A stretch of 64,000 nucleotides of DNA from Kitasatospora setae KM-6054 (GCF_000269985.1 NC_016109.1:310001-374000); one strand, 5' to 3'; counted from the first letter of the stretch, positions 1-8,627 are shown. Program-made: numbers and translations. Notes: generated by a model from the letters alone, not told the origin.

Positions 1-333
1 GACCCGTTCGCCGACTCGGTGTTCTGGCTGGCCGCCGAGCGCGGCGCGGTGGTGCGCTCGTACTGGCGCGACGGCGAGCCGGAGTGGGAGGGCGAGCCGA
101 TGCCGTGGGAGGAGGTCCTGACGGTGGCCGACTTCGCGGACGAGGCGGAGTACGAGGACGCCTACCCGGAGCCGAACGCCTCGGAGGCGCGCGACGTCCC
201 GGCGGCGGCGCGCGGCCTGTCGGTCGACCCGTCGCTGCTCGGTCCGGACACGCCGGTGCGCGGCCACGGCTGGCTGGCCGTGACCCGGGCGGGCGCGGGC
301 CACCTGGGCTTCGCCTCACTCGTCGTGCTCTGA
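1..333 (+). CDS. C-terminal part of an unrecognised protein (start lies left of the window)
   Basis: The first frame is open from base 1 to a TGA at 331-333, so at least 110 residues of a longer protein are present and its start is missing. The visible part is acidic and rich in Trp, Glu and Pro, with no membrane segment and no motif I recognise. A GTG at 19 could be read as a start, but it has no ribosome binding site in view and codons before it are open, so I treat the gene as truncated by the window edge. Its last 18 bases overlap the end of the convergent acetyltransferase gene. Function unknown. Confidence 0.6.
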   Translation, partial: DPFADSVFWLAAERGAVVRSYWRDGEPEWEGEPMPWEEVLTVADFADEAEYEDAYPEPNASEARDVPAAARGLSVDPSLLGPDTPVRGHGWLAVTRAGAGHLGFASLVVL

Positions 334-924
334 CGCCCCGGGGTCGCCCTCCCTGGCGTAGTGCCACATGTCGCGCGGCCGCCCGTCCACCAGCTGGTGG
401 GCGGGCCGCAGGCCGGTGCGCCGGAAGCCGGCCCGTTCGGCGGTCCGGATCGAGCCGGTGTTCCACGGTTCGACGTACAACTCCAGCCGGGGCAGCGCGA
501 GTTCGCCGAGCGCCCAGTCGGCTGCGGCGGCCAGCGCGGCTCCGGCCGCGCCGCGGCGGCGGAAGGCGGGGGCGACCCAGTAGCCGACGGTCGCCCAGCC
601 GCGCAGCGGCACCTCGCCGGTCCACAGGCCGAGGCCGCCGACCGCCCGCCCGTCCGGGTCGACGATCACGAACGGGTAGCCGGTGCCGATCGCGGTCCGG
701 CGCCGCTGCCGGGCCAGGTAGGCGGCCGCGGCGGCGTCGCTGTACGGGGACGGCACGGTGGTGGTCAGCGGGATGTACGGGTCGGCGGCGGCCGCCCGGA
801 GCAGTTCGGCGTCCGGCTCGGTCCAGCCGCGCAGCCGGTAGCCGCGCGCGGCGGCGAGTTCGGGCACCGTCCGGGGCGGTCGCGCGGCGGCCGGGAGCGG
901 GCGCGGCGTCCGGGGCGGTCGCAC
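316..924 (-). CDS. GNAT-family N-acetyltransferase, RimJ/RimL type
   Basis: This 202-residue protein has the GNAT fold used to transfer an acetyl group from acetyl-CoA to an amine, often a protein N-terminus, amino acid or drug. The acetyl-CoA pyrophosphate loop is visible as RRRGAAG at residues 122-128, and the RimJ-type C-terminal motif NTGSIRTAERAGF follows at 155-167. The chosen GTG start is one base after the stop of the upstream MFS gene, which suggests translational coupling; an internal GTG near residue 20 is an alternative because the first 20 residues are Pro/Arg-rich and poorly conserved-looking. It is the last gene of a marR-MFS-GNAT unit, a layout common for small-molecule resistance or detoxification. 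The substrate cannot be told from sequence. Confidence 0.8.
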   Translation of the reverse strand: MRPPRTPRPLPAAARPPRTVPELAAARGYRLRGWTEPDAELLRAAAADPYIPLTTTVPSPYSDAAAAAYLARQRRRTAIGTGYPFVIVDPDGRAVGGLGLWTGEVPLRGWATVGYWVAPAFRRRGAAGAALAAAADWALGELALPRLELYVEPWNTGSIRTAERAGFRRTGLRPAHQLVDGRPRDMWHYAREGDPGASEHDE

Positions 925-925
925 G

Positions 926-2416
926 TCAGCCGGCCGCGGCCGGGAGCGCGCGCAGCGTCCGGTCGAAGGCGGTGAGCAGCAGGAACAGCACGGCGGCGGC
1001 GAGCATGACCCAGGCCAGGTGGTGCATGCCGGCGGTGCCCGCGTGCGGGCCGTACGCGGCGGCGGTCGCGGCGGCGGCGACCATCGAGCCGAGGTAGGCG
1101 AAGGTGCGCAGCAGCCCGGCGGAGGAGCCGGTGCGGGCCGGGTCGGACTGCCGGAAGACCGAGTTCTGCAGGGCCAGCCCGTTGGCGCCCTGCGGGATCC
1201 CGAACACCACGGCGAGCACCACCAGCGCCCACAGCGGGCTGTGCGCGCCGAGCGCGAGCATCAGCAGGCAGGCGGCGATCTGGCCGGCCGCGCCGACCAG
1301 CAGGGTGGTCCGGACGCCGCCGCGCCGCCCGGCCAGCACCGAGACGCCGATGCCGACCAGGAAGGTCGGCGCCTGCACCAGTCCGGCCTGCAGCGGGGTC
1401 AGGCCGAAGCCCTCCTCGGTCCACTGGGCGAAGCCGTACAGGAAGGCGTAGGCGACGACGTACGCGGCGAGCGCGCGGGCGTAGGTGAGCAGCAGCGGGG
1501 TGTTGCCGCCGAGCACCCGGACGTCGATGAACGGCTGCGCGGTGCGGCGTTCGCGGCGGGTGAAGGCCGCGGCGGCGGCGAGGGTGAGCGGCGGCAGGTA
1601 CCAGCGGTCCGCGTGCGGGTGCATCAGGAACAGCAGCAGTGAGAGCAGCAGGACGGCGAACAGCGCCATCCCGGGCAGGTCGATCCGGCGCAGCGGGCCG
1701 GGGCCACCGTCCGCCTGGCCCGCCTCGTCCGGCTGGTCCGCCCGGCCCGCCTGGTCCGCCTCGTCCGGGTGGCCTGCCTGGTCCGGCTTGGCGGGCTCGG
1801 CTTCCGGTCGGGGCAGCCGGAGCGCGCCGAGGGTGACGGCGAGCAGCGACAGCGGGATGTTGAGCGCGAAGGTGCTGCGCCAGCCGCCGAGGCCGGTGAG
1901 CAGTCCGCCGAGCAGCGGGCCGACCACGGCGACGGTCTGGTTGGCGACGGCGAGCAGGGTGAGCACCCCGGCGGGGCTCTCCTGTCCGGTGCGCCGGGAT
2001 TCGGCGCGCAGCAGGGCCATCGCGGCGGGGTAGCCGGCGCAGGTGCCGAAGCCGAGGACGACCCGGGCGGCGATCAGCGTCCCGAGGTTCGGGGCGAGGG
2101 TGCCGACCACCCCGGCCACGCCGACCAGCGAGGTGCTCGCCAGGAACAGCCGGCGCGGGCCGAACAGGTCGATCAGCCGCCCGACCACGGGCTGTCCGAG
2201 CGCGGTGGCCAGGTAGAGCGCGGAGACCAGCCAGGCGGTCTGCGCGGGCGAGGCCCCGAGGGCGGCGCCGATCGGGACGAGCGCGACGGCGATGACCGTC
2301 GAGTTGATCGGGTTGAGGACGGAGCCGAGCACCATCGGGGGCACCAGCCGGCGGTCCAGCGCGGGCGGTCCGGCCCGCCGGGCGCCGGTCGGGGCGGTGG
2401 TCGTGCGCTCGGTCAT
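926..2416 (-). CDS. MFS drug-type transporter (DHA2-like)
   Basis: A 496-residue polytopic membrane protein with the major facilitator pattern: hydrophobic helices from about residue 28 onward and the MFS loop signature GRLIDLFGPRRL after the second helix. Such proteins export small molecules using the proton gradient. A cytoplasmic loop at about residues 205-245 is very rich in Asp, Gln, Ala and Gly and is encoded by short degenerate repeats (about 1690-1800), which probably vary in length between strains. A GGAAG ribosome binding site sits five bases before the ATG. It lies between a marR gene 42 bp upstream and a GNAT gene one base downstream, so the MarR protein probably controls it. The exported substrate is unknown. 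Confidence 0.85.
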   Translation of the reverse strand: MTERTTTAPTGARRAGPPALDRRLVPPMVLGSVLNPINSTVIAVALVPIGAALGASPAQTAWLVSALYLATALGQPVVGRLIDLFGPRRLFLASTSLVGVAGVVGTLAPNLGTLIAARVVLGFGTCAGYPAAMALLRAESRRTGQESPAGVLTLLAVANQTVAVVGPLLGGLLTGLGGWRSTFALNIPLSLLAVTLGALRLPRPEAEPAKPDQAGHPDEADQAGRADQPDEAGQADGGPGPLRRIDLPGMALFAVLLLSLLLFLMHPHADRWYLPPLTLAAAAAFTRRERRTAQPFIDVRVLGGNTPLLLTYARALAAYVVAYAFLYGFAQWTEEGFGLTPLQAGLVQAPTFLVGIGVSVLAGRRGGVRTTLLVGAAGQIAACLLMLALGAHSPLWALVVLAVVFGIPQGANGLALQNSVFRQSDPARTGSSAGLLRTFAYLGSMVAAAATAAAYGPHAGTAGMHHLAWVMLAAAVLFLLLTAFDRTLRALPAAAG

Positions 2417-2458
2417 GGGGGCTTCCGTCGTTCGGTGGTGCGTGGCTGCGGTGGGGGG

Positions 2459-2911
2459 TCAGTCCTGGACGAGCCGTTCGAGGACGGCCATCGCCGCGAT
2501 CACGGTCTGCCGCTCCTCCTCGGTGCAGGTGCGCTGGAGTTCGGCGGCCAGCCACTCGCCGCGGGCCCGGCGGCCCTCCTCGCCGCGCCGCCGGCCCTCC
2601 TCGGTGAGGCCGATCAGCACCCGGCGCCCGTCCTCGGGGTCGCGGCTGCGCTCGACCAGGCCCTGGGCGGCGAGGGCGGCGATGGTGGTGGCCATCGACT
2701 GGTGCCGCATCCCCTCGGCGACGGCGAGGTCGCTGGTGGTCAGGCCCTGCCCGCCGTTGTCGAGCAGCCGTCCGACGGTGGACGCCTGGGTGAGGGTGAA
2801 GTCCCCCGTCCCGGCGGCGGCCCGGATCCGGCGGCGCAGCTTGCCGATCACCGACCGGACCTGCTGCGAGGCGCGCACGGCGGACGGCGCGGGCTCGGCG
2901 TCTTCGCTCAT
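2459..2911 (-). CDS. MarR-family transcriptional regulator
   Basis: A 150-residue winged-helix protein of MarR type. The helix-turn-helix and wing lie at about residues 55-105, with the family wing pattern R-D-P-E-D-G-R-R around residues 94-101. MarR proteins are dimeric repressors released by small aromatic ligands, usually controlling an adjacent exporter; the next gene on the same strand is an MFS transporter. No ribosome binding site precedes the ATG. Instead a TAGGCT hexamer ends seven bases before it, the pattern of a leaderless mRNA in Streptomyces, and a 15-bp palindrome sits over the expected -35 region, which fits autorepression. Confidence 0.85.
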   Translation of the reverse strand: MSEDAEPAPSAVRASQQVRSVIGKLRRRIRAAAGTGDFTLTQASTVGRLLDNGGQGLTTSDLAVAEGMRHQSMATTIAALAAQGLVERSRDPEDGRRVLIGLTEEGRRRGEEGRRARGEWLAAELQRTCTEEERQTVIAAMAVLERLVQD

Positions 2912-2918
2912 GCGGTCC

Positions 2919-2958
2919 AGCCTAGGTTTCCGCCCGCCCGATGTACAGTTTGCCTGTA
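2919..2958 (-). promoter_or_regulatory. Leaderless promoter and candidate MarR operator
   Basis: Reading leftward, TAGGCT (2924-2919) forms a -10 box seven bases ahead of the marR ATG, so transcription would begin at or next to the start codon. The palindrome TACAG-TTTGC-CTGTA occupies 2944-2958, about 33-47 bases upstream of the ATG, where a bound repressor would block RNA polymerase. Assignment to this MarR protein is inference from position. Confidence 0.4.
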
Positions 2959-3030
2959 GTTTTTGGCGGGCCGACGCCCGCCCTGCTACCTTCGGCCCCG
3001 GCCGTGCGAGAGATCGAGGAGGTGGTACCC

Positions 3031-3084
3031 GTGAACGCAGTATCGACGTGGGTGCTCCCCTCCGAGGCCACGGTCGGACGGTAG
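3031..3084 (+). CDS. Possible 17-codon leader ORF upstream of the hydrolase
   Basis: A GTG at 3031 is preceded by a strong GAGGAGG ribosome binding site and opens a frame of 17 codons (VNAVSTWVLPSEATVGR) ending in TAG at 3082-3084. A -10-like TACCTT lies at 2987-2992. Downstream, CGGAGG-poor sequence contains a small inverted repeat, CGGGAG (3092-3097) with CTCCCG (3113-3118), just before the hydrolase start at 3131. The arrangement resembles a translated leader that could couple to or attenuate the next gene, but it is too short for homology and could be chance. Confidence 0.35.
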   Translation: MNAVSTWVLPSEATVGR

Positions 3085-3130
3085 GCGCGTCCGGGAGCGC
3101 CGTTCACCAGCACTCCCGAAAGGCACCACC

Positions 3131-3925
3131 GTGCACTTCACCTTCGACCCGTCCGCCGACCTGCTGCTCGACGACCGGGACGGCGACTCCGGCGCCCGTA
3201 CCGGAACCCACAACGGCACCGCCGCCGTCCGCGAGCGCGGGTTCACCCTCGACGGCGTCCCCGGCGTCCTGTGGACGCCCGCGACCGCCGACGCCCCGGC
3301 CCCGCTGATCCTGCTCGGCCACCCCCCGCTCGGGCTGCGCCGGATGCACCCCCGGCTGCTCGACCGGGCCCGGCACGCCGCCGCGGACGGCTTCGCCTCG
3401 GCCGCCCTCGAACTGCCGGGCAGCGGCGAGCGGCCCGGCATCCCCGAGCTCGACCTGGCCCGCGCCGAACTGCGCCGCGCCCTGGGGGCCGGCGAGGCCG
3501 TCGCCCCGGAGACGGTCGACGCCCTGGTCCTCCCGCTCGTCGACCGGGCGGTGCCCGAGCTGCGCGCCGCCCTCGACGCGCTGCTCGCGCTGCCCGAACT
3601 GACCGGCCCGGTCGGCTACTCGGGCGGCGTGATCGCCGTCGGCGTCCGGCTGGCCGCCGTCGAGCCCCGGCTCGCCGCCGCCGGCCTGTTCGCCGGCAGC
3701 CTGATCCCGCGCCGCACCTTCGCGGAGGCCCGCGGCATCACGATCCCGCTGCACGTCCTGCTCCAGTGGGACGACGAGGGCAACGACCGGCAGGCCGCGC
3801 TCGACCTGTTCGACGCCTTCGCCTCCACCGAGAAGTCGCTCAGCGCCAACATGGGCGGCCACACCGGCGTCCCGGCCCACGCGGCGGAGGCGGCGGCCGG
3901 CTTCTTCCGGCGCCACCTGAAGTAG
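3131..3925 (+). CDS. Alpha/beta hydrolase (dienelactone hydrolase-like)
   Basis: This 264-residue soluble protein has an alpha/beta hydrolase core. The oxyanion-side turn LLGHPPLG is at residues 61-68, and the nucleophile elbow GYSGG at 162-166 gives Ser164 as the likely nucleophile. Asp214 or Asp215 and His244 or His250 are candidates for the rest of the triad. The GTG start has GAAAGG seven bases upstream. Substrate unknown; esters or lactones are typical of the fold. It stands alone between the divergent marR operon and a convergent CYTH gene, and a short translated leader may precede it. Confidence 0.75.
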   Translation: MHFTFDPSADLLLDDRDGDSGARTGTHNGTAAVRERGFTLDGVPGVLWTPATADAPAPLILLGHPPLGLRRMHPRLLDRARHAAADGFASAALELPGSGERPGIPELDLARAELRRALGAGEAVAPETVDALVLPLVDRAVPELRAALDALLALPELTGPVGYSGGVIAVGVRLAAVEPRLAAAGLFAGSLIPRRTFAEARGITIPLHVLLQWDDEGNDRQAALDLFDAFASTEKSLSANMGGHTGVPAHAAEAAAGFFRRHLK

Positions 3926-3961
3926 CCCGGGGGCCGGGGTCCGGGGTGGCGCGGCCCGCCG

Positions 3962-4558
3962 TCAGGGCAGCGCCACCCCGTACCCCGCCAGGTCGTCGCG
4001 GAGCTCCTCGCGCGCGGTGCGGACCAGGTGCCCGCCGGTGAAGTGCCGGTCGTCGGTGAGCTCCGCGACGTAGCCGGGCGGCGGGACGAACGTTTCTGCG
4101 TCCTCGGCGGTCTCGAACTCGGCTTCGGCCAGTACGAGTCCGTGCAGCGGCCCCTCGAAGACGTCCACCCCGAGCGGGGGGACGCTGAGCCGGGTCTTGG
4201 TGAGCTCGGGGCCGGGCAGGGCGGCGAGCAGGCGGGTGTACTCCTGCTCGGAGAGGTACAGGTTGGTGACCAGGCCCTGGGTCGCGGCGGGGGTGCCCGG
4301 CGGGGCGGGCACCTTCTGGGTGAGCTTGTAGGTGCACTCGCCGGTGTCGAGCCGTTCGACCCGGCGCAGCCGCAGCCGGGTGCCCTCGACGTAGCGGTCG
4401 GTGATCCGGCGGGCGACGGTGACGGCGCCGGGCGCGGGCACCCGGGCGAGCAGGAAGCGGCGCTCCCGTTCGACCCGCGCGTACCGTCCCTCCGCCAGGT
4501 CGGCCGCGGCCCCCCGGCGGGCGTCCTTCCTGCTGTGTTCCCCCATGCCGTGCTGCAT
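3962..4558 (-). CDS. CYTH-domain protein
   Basis: A 198-residue protein whose N-terminal strand carries VERERRFL at residues 29-36, the E-x-E-R-x-F/L signature of CYTH tunnel enzymes (class IV adenylate cyclase, thiamine triphosphatase, tripolyphosphatase). Further charged strands typical of the tunnel follow, such as RLRLRRVER and TYKLTQK near residues 60-80. CYTH proteins act on triphosphate or polyphosphate groups using divalent metal. The sequence does not identify which substrate. The ATG is preceded by GGAGGGGAAG. It is convergent with the hydrolase gene, 36 bp apart, and monocistronic by appearance. Confidence 0.7.
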   Translation of the reverse strand: MQHGMGEHSRKDARRGAAADLAEGRYARVERERRFLLARVPAPGAVTVARRITDRYVEGTRLRLRRVERLDTGECTYKLTQKVPAPPGTPAATQGLVTNLYLSEQEYTRLLAALPGPELTKTRLSVPPLGVDVFEGPLHGLVLAEAEFETAEDAETFVPPPGYVAELTDDRHFTGGHLVRTAREELRDDLAGYGVALP

Positions 4559-4795
4559 GCCGTGCTTCCCCTCCGTGCCTTTCTTCCCCCGTCGCGCCCG
4601 CGTCGCCGCCCGGGGTGGCGGCCCGCGCGGGCTCCCCGTCAGCCGCCCGCACCAGGGACCCCCGTCGGTGCCGCGGGCGGCTGCTCCCAGCGTAGTGGGC
4701 GAACCGCTCCCGTACGGACGATGCCGCCGAATGTTCCCTCGCTCCGGTCGGTTCCGTTCGGCGGAAGGACAGTTGACGTACCGTCACGAACGGGT

Positions 4796-5560
4796 TCAGC
4801 CGCCGAGGAAGGGGAACAGGTTGAGGAACGGCTCGGTGGTGACCGACATGCCGCGCCCGAACGGGTCGTCGAAGTCCCAGATCAGGAAGAGCAGGAACCC
4901 GATCAGCGCGCTGAACGTGCCCGCCAGGACCAGTTCGCGCCGGGTGCGGCGGATCTGCAGGGCGAACATCATGCCGATGGTGACCACCGCGCCGATGCCG
5001 AGGCCGAACCAGACCACTCCGGGCATGGTCGGACCGACGTTGCCGCCACGGGAGTTGCGGGCCTCGTCGGCGACCGCGATCTTGTCCATCATCGCCTGGT
5101 ACGCCTGCGCCTCGATGTCGTTCTGCGGGGCCCGCGAGGCGACGTCGGTGCGCAGCCTGCCGAGCAGCGCGGTGCCGTCGGGGCTGATCCCGCCCTCGGT
5201 GCGCATGTAGTGCCACTCGGTGTCCACCACGAACGAGACGTACGCGTCGACGTCCTTGTCGACCACGGCGCGGTAGTCGGCGGGGAACACCTCGGCCCGC
5301 GAGCTGACCTCGTACAGCGACTGGGCCTCGGTCTGCACGTCGTCCTGCGCGGCGGAACGGGACTCCCAGACGCCGGCGATCGCCAGGCCCAGCACGATCG
5401 CGTAGACCACGCCGATCATCATGGTGATGTACTCGATGACGTCGGGCGTCTCCGAGGTGTCCTCGTCCTCGTCTGCCTTGCGGTGCCTCACCAGCACGAC
5501 CGCGACGACGACCAGGCACGCCCCGGCCATCGCGAGGGCTAGTGCCAGCCATTCGGACAT
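4796..5560 (-). CDS. DUF4239 (bestrophin-like) membrane protein
   Basis: A 254-residue protein with hydrophobic segments at about residues 5-22, 45-65, 183-204 and 215-233. A soluble, mostly helical stretch separates the two membrane pairs. This two-plus-two arrangement and the central region match the DUF4239 family, predicted to be bestrophin-like; no biochemical role is established that I know of. A short acidic run (DEDEDTSET, residues 31-39) follows the first helix. GGAG lies about ten bases before the ATG. It follows the Thr-Pro-repeat surface protein by 82 bp on the same strand, so the two may be cotranscribed. Confidence 0.7.
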   Translation of the reverse strand: MSEWLALALAMAGACLVVVAVVLVRHRKADEDEDTSETPDVIEYITMMIGVVYAIVLGLAIAGVWESRSAAQDDVQTEAQSLYEVSSRAEVFPADYRAVVDKDVDAYVSFVVDTEWHYMRTEGGISPDGTALLGRLRTDVASRAPQNDIEAQAYQAMMDKIAVADEARNSRGGNVGPTMPGVVWFGLGIGAVVTIGMMFALQIRRTRRELVLAGTFSALIGFLLFLIWDFDDPFGRGMSVTTEPFLNLFPFLGG

Positions 5561-5642
5561 GGCGGTTCCTCTCCTGAACTGTCCAGCGTGGAAAGCGTGG
5601 AACGGGCTTCGCGGCGGTGCGCCGCACCCGCCTGGCGGCGGG

Positions 5643-6539
5643 TCAGGAACGACTGCGGCGCCCGGCGCCGCCGGACTTCCCGCGCGGGCGCAGCGCGGCG
5701 GCCGCGAGCACGGCGGGGACGGTGACCACCAGCATCCTGGTGGTGGTCGTGCTGCCGCGGTGCTTGGCCTCCTGGGCGTGCGGCGGGGGCGGCAGGTGGA
5801 CGGTCACCGGGGGCGCGGGCCGACCGGGTACGGGGCTCGGGCTGGGGCTCGGCGTCGTCGGCGCGGGGCTGGGCACCGGTTCCGGCACCGGCTCCGGGGT
5901 GGGGGTCGGGGCCGGTGGCGGCGTCGGTTTCGGCGTGGGCGTCGGGGTGGGCGCGGGGCGCGCCGGGGCCGGCGGCACGGACTCCGGTGCCGGCGTCGGG
6001 GTGGGGGTCGGCGTCGGGGTGGGGGTCGGCGTCGGCGTCGGCGTCGGTTTCGGCGTGGGCGTGGGCGTGGGGGTGGGCTTCGGGGTCGGCGTGGGGGTGG
6101 GTGTCGGCGTGGGGGTGGGTGTCGGCGTGGGGGTGGGTGTCGGCGTGGGGTGGCAGTGGTGGTCGTGCCCGTAGCCGTGGCCGTTGCCGTGGCTGTCGTG
6201 CCCCCGGCCGTCCCCGACGTCCTGCGGCCGGAGCGGGACGCTCACCCCGGCGCCGGCGTCGACCCCGATGTGCACCCCGGCCGCGTCGACCGAGGTGTGC
6301 ACCGTGACGCAGAGGTCGAGCCGGTGGTCGTCGCGGTCGTGCGCGGCGGACGACGCGGCCTGGGTCGCACCGGTGAGCACCCCGCAGACCACGGCGACGC
6401 CCGCCAGGGCGGTCGCGGCCCGGGCGCCCCGCCGCAGCTGCCCGGCGCGGGCGGCCCCGGCCGGGGCTCCGGACGCGGGGGCGGGTAAGGCGGCCGGCTC
6501 CGTTCCACCGTCCGCCCGCGGACGGTCGTTGCGCTGCAT
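5643..6539 (-). CDS. Exported Thr-Pro-repeat protein with C-terminal membrane anchor
   Basis: A 298-residue protein. After a basic N-terminus there is a hydrophobic segment at about residues 40-60 ([20 protein letters not shown]) that fits a signal peptide. A short acidic and His-rich domain follows (HDHH and [12 protein letters not shown] stretches, possibly metal-binding). A long Thr-Pro and Lys-Pro repeat comes next, then a hydrophobic segment [15 protein letters not shown] and a basic tail ([13 protein letters not shown]), the order expected for a protein anchored in the membrane and spanning the wall. No LPxTG sortase motif is seen. I chose the ATG at 6539, 12 bases after GGAAGG; a TTG 12 bases upstream is less likely. 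Role unknown. Confidence 0.65.
   Translation of the reverse strand: MQRNDRPRADGGTEPAALPAPASGAPAGAARAGQLRRGARAATALAGVAVVCGVLTGATQAASSAAHDRDDHRLDLCVTVHTSVDAAGVHIGVDAGAGVSVPLRPQDVGDGRGHDSHGNGHGYGHDHHCHPTPTPTPTPTPTPTPTPTPTPTPKPTPTPTPTPKPTPTPTPTPTPTPTPTPTPAPESVPPAPARPAPTPTPTPKPTPPPAPTPTPEPVPEPVPSPAPTTPSPSPSPVPGRPAPPVTVHLPPPPHAQEAKHRGSTTTTRMLVVTVPAVLAAAALRPRGKSGGAGRRSRS
5985..6150. repeat. Short tandem repeats encoding Thr-Pro runs
   Basis: Low-complexity DNA built from GGCGTGGGGGT-like steps. At 6085-6150 an 18-base unit (gtcggcgtgggggtgggt) repeats three times exactly and a fourth time in part. It encodes the Thr-Pro spacer of the surface protein and is likely to vary in copy number. Confidence 0.85.
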
Positions 6540-6777
6540 GGCGTGGTCCAACCTTCCGGTGGGGGTGGGTGTGGCGGTGCTGCGCCGCGTCCGCTTCGGG
6601 TACGGCCGAGGTGGCCGGAGCGCAGTCGAGGGCGCGTCGGAGGATCCGGTCCGGTTCCGTCCGCGGCTCGACCGGCGAGCTGCAGAAACGGATCGGCATG
6701 ATCAATCCGACGCACCCTCAACGTGGTGTGCCGCCGTTTGGTTACGGCCGGCGGCGGCCGCTGCCGCGCCCCGCCGG

Positions 6778-8184
6778 TCAGCGGTGCGCGATCTCCACGT
6801 TCTCCAGCACGCCGAGCGCGTCGGGGACCAGGATCGCGGCCGAGTAGTACGCGGTGACCAGATAGTTGATCACGGCCTTGTCGTCGATGCCCATGAAGCG
6901 GACCGACAGGCTGGGCTGGTACTCGTCCGGGATGCCGGTCTGGTGCAGGCCGATGACGCCCTGGTTGTCCTCGCCGGTGCGCAGCACCAGGATCGAGCTG
7001 GTGTTCTCCGGGGTGATCGGGATCTTGCTGCAGGGCAGGATCGGGACGCCGCGCCAGGCCGGGACCTTGTGGCCCTGGAGGTCGACGGTGTCGGGGTACA
7101 GGCCCCGGGAGTTGAACTCGCGGCCGAGCGCGGCGATCGCCTTCGGGTGGGCGAGGAAGAACTCGGAGTCGCGGCGGCGGCTGAGCAGCTCGTCCAGGTC
7201 GTCGGGGGTGGCCGGGCCGGAGTGGGTCTGGATGCGCTGGTCGAAGGAGCAGTTGGCGAGCAGGCCGAACTCGCGGTTGTTGATCAGCTCGTGCTCCTGG
7301 CGCTCGCGCAGCGCCTCCACGGTGAGCTTGAGCTGCTGCTCGATCTGGTTCATCGGCTGGTTGTACAGGTCGGCGACCCGGGAGTGCACCCGGAGCACGG
7401 TCTGCGCGATGGAGAGCTCGTACTCGCGCGGCTTGAGCTCGTAGTCGACGAACGCGGTGGGCAGCAGGTGCTCGCCCTCGTGGCCGGCCGACATCGCGAT
7501 CTCGGCCTCGCCGAGCTCGTTCTGCCGCTGCAGCGGCAGGGTGGCGAAGTCCCGGATGTGCGCCCGCAGGCTGTCGGCCTGGGCGAGCACGGCCTCGAAG
7601 TCGGCCCGGCTGAGGGTCAGCAGGGTGCCGGCGGTCTTGGCGGTGGCGGTGTAGTCCCAGGTGGCGTCGGCGTCGAGCAGCGCGTTCTCGCCGAAGCGGT
7701 CGCCGTCGCCGAGGACGCCGACCACCGCGTCGTCGCCGTACTTGCCGGTGGAGACCTGGTCGATCTTGCCGTGCGCGACCAGGTGGATCTTGTCGGACGG
7801 GGTGCCGCGCTCGACCAGGACCTCGCCGACCCGGAAGTCGCGCTGCCGGCAGCGGTCGGCGAGGGCGGTCAGCACCTCGTCGTCCTCGTAGCCGCGCAGC
7901 AGGGCGAGTTCGCCGAGCTCCTGCGGGATGACCCGGACGTCGCCGCCGGTCTGGATGAACTCGATCCGGCCGTCGCCGACCGTGTAGGTCAGTCGGCGGT
8001 TGACCCGGTAGGTGCCGCCGGAGGTCTGCGTCCAGGGCAGCATCCGCAGCAGCCACCGGGAGGTGATCTCCTGCATCTGCGGGGCGGACTTGGTCGTGGT
8101 CGCCAGGTTGCGGGCCGCGGCGGTGGTGAGGCTGGTCTGCTGGCGCTGCGCCTGCTGAGTCTCCGGGCTGCTGTCCACGGACAT
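6778..8184 (-). CDS. eshA: Family 2B encapsulin shell protein with cyclic-nucleotide-binding-type domain (EshA-like)
   Basis: A 468-residue protein closely resembling Streptomyces EshA and the shell proteins next to 2-methylisoborneol synthases. These are family 2B encapsulins: an HK97-type capsid protein with a cyclic-nucleotide-binding domain inserted in the E-loop, forming a closed protein compartment that holds an enzyme cargo. The inserted domain spans about residues 80-195 and contains FGENALL at the phosphate-binding cassette. The usual cassette Arg is not visible there (WDYTA follows), so nucleotide binding may be weak or absent. I chose the ATG at 8184, with GAAGGAG 11 bases upstream, over a GTG at 8223 without one; the resulting length agrees with EshA. 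EshA affects ppGpp accumulation, antibiotic production and sporulation in Streptomyces. No terpene cyclase or prenyl synthase cargo is next to it here. Confidence 0.88.
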   Translation of the reverse strand: MSVDSSPETQQAQRQQTSLTTAAARNLATTTKSAPQMQEITSRWLLRMLPWTQTSGGTYRVNRRLTYTVGDGRIEFIQTGGDVRVIPQELGELALLRGYEDDEVLTALADRCRQRDFRVGEVLVERGTPSDKIHLVAHGKIDQVSTGKYGDDAVVGVLGDGDRFGENALLDADATWDYTATAKTAGTLLTLSRADFEAVLAQADSLRAHIRDFATLPLQRQNELGEAEIAMSAGHEGEHLLPTAFVDYELKPREYELSIAQTVLRVHSRVADLYNQPMNQIEQQLKLTVEALRERQEHELINNREFGLLANCSFDQRIQTHSGPATPDDLDELLSRRRDSEFFLAHPKAIAALGREFNSRGLYPDTVDLQGHKVPAWRGVPILPCSKIPITPENTSSILVLRTGEDNQGVIGLHQTGIPDEYQPSLSVRFMGIDDKAVINYLVTAYYSAAILVPDALGVLENVEIAHR

Positions 8185-8627
8185 CGGGCCGGGCTCTCCT
8201 TCGTCTCGCACGGAACCTGACACATCGTCAGATCCGTGAGCGTGTTAGGGCTTTGGTGCGAACGGGTAAAGAGAAGTCAAAGTTTCGACGGGAGCGCGGA
8301 GGGCACTGTCGCCGTGCCCCTCCGCCGCCTCCGGAACACTAGATCGTTCCGGCTCCGGGATCGCCCGCACCGCCCCTCGTGCACCCGATTAGGTGAACCT
8401 TGGCCCGTGGAGGATTGGCGGGGCTGATTACTGGTCATGCGGCGCCGCCACCCCCTGGAAGCGATTGTGGCCTGGGCCGCTGCCGCCGCGCGGGCCGGTC
8501 ACGCGAACGCCCCCGGCGGACGGGGGCGTTCGGGATCACGCGAGGGGCGCGCGCCGGTGGGCGGCGGGGGCGGCGCCGGCCGGGCGCGCGCGGGGGTGGT
8601 GCGGCGGGCCCGGCGCGCCCGGGGCGG
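8185..8627. other. 443-bp gap between the patatin and encapsulin genes
   Basis: The gap holds the presumed promoter region of the encapsulin gene on its left side and a strong stem-loop at 8504-8532 that should end the patatin transcript. I see no convincing gene in it; the short open frames have no ribosome binding site. Confidence 0.6.
8504..8532. terminator. Stem-loop terminator after the patatin gene
   Basis: Arms CGAACGCCCCC (8504-8514) and GGGGGCGTTCG (8522-8532) form an 11-bp perfect stem with the loop GGCGGAC. It lies 96 bp beyond the patatin stop and upstream of the encapsulin gene, so the two genes are probably transcribed separately. Confidence 0.7.

Noticed and set aside
5985..6150. 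Regular repeats that might suggest a CRISPR array.
   Set aside because: The units are 18 bases or less, have no spacers and translate cleanly into Thr-Pro runs inside a gene.
6778..8184. Crp/Fnr-type transcription regulator, because of the cyclic-nucleotide-binding-type domain.
   Set aside because: There is no helix-turn-helix, and the sequence on both sides of the domain fits the encapsulin (EshA) capsid fold.
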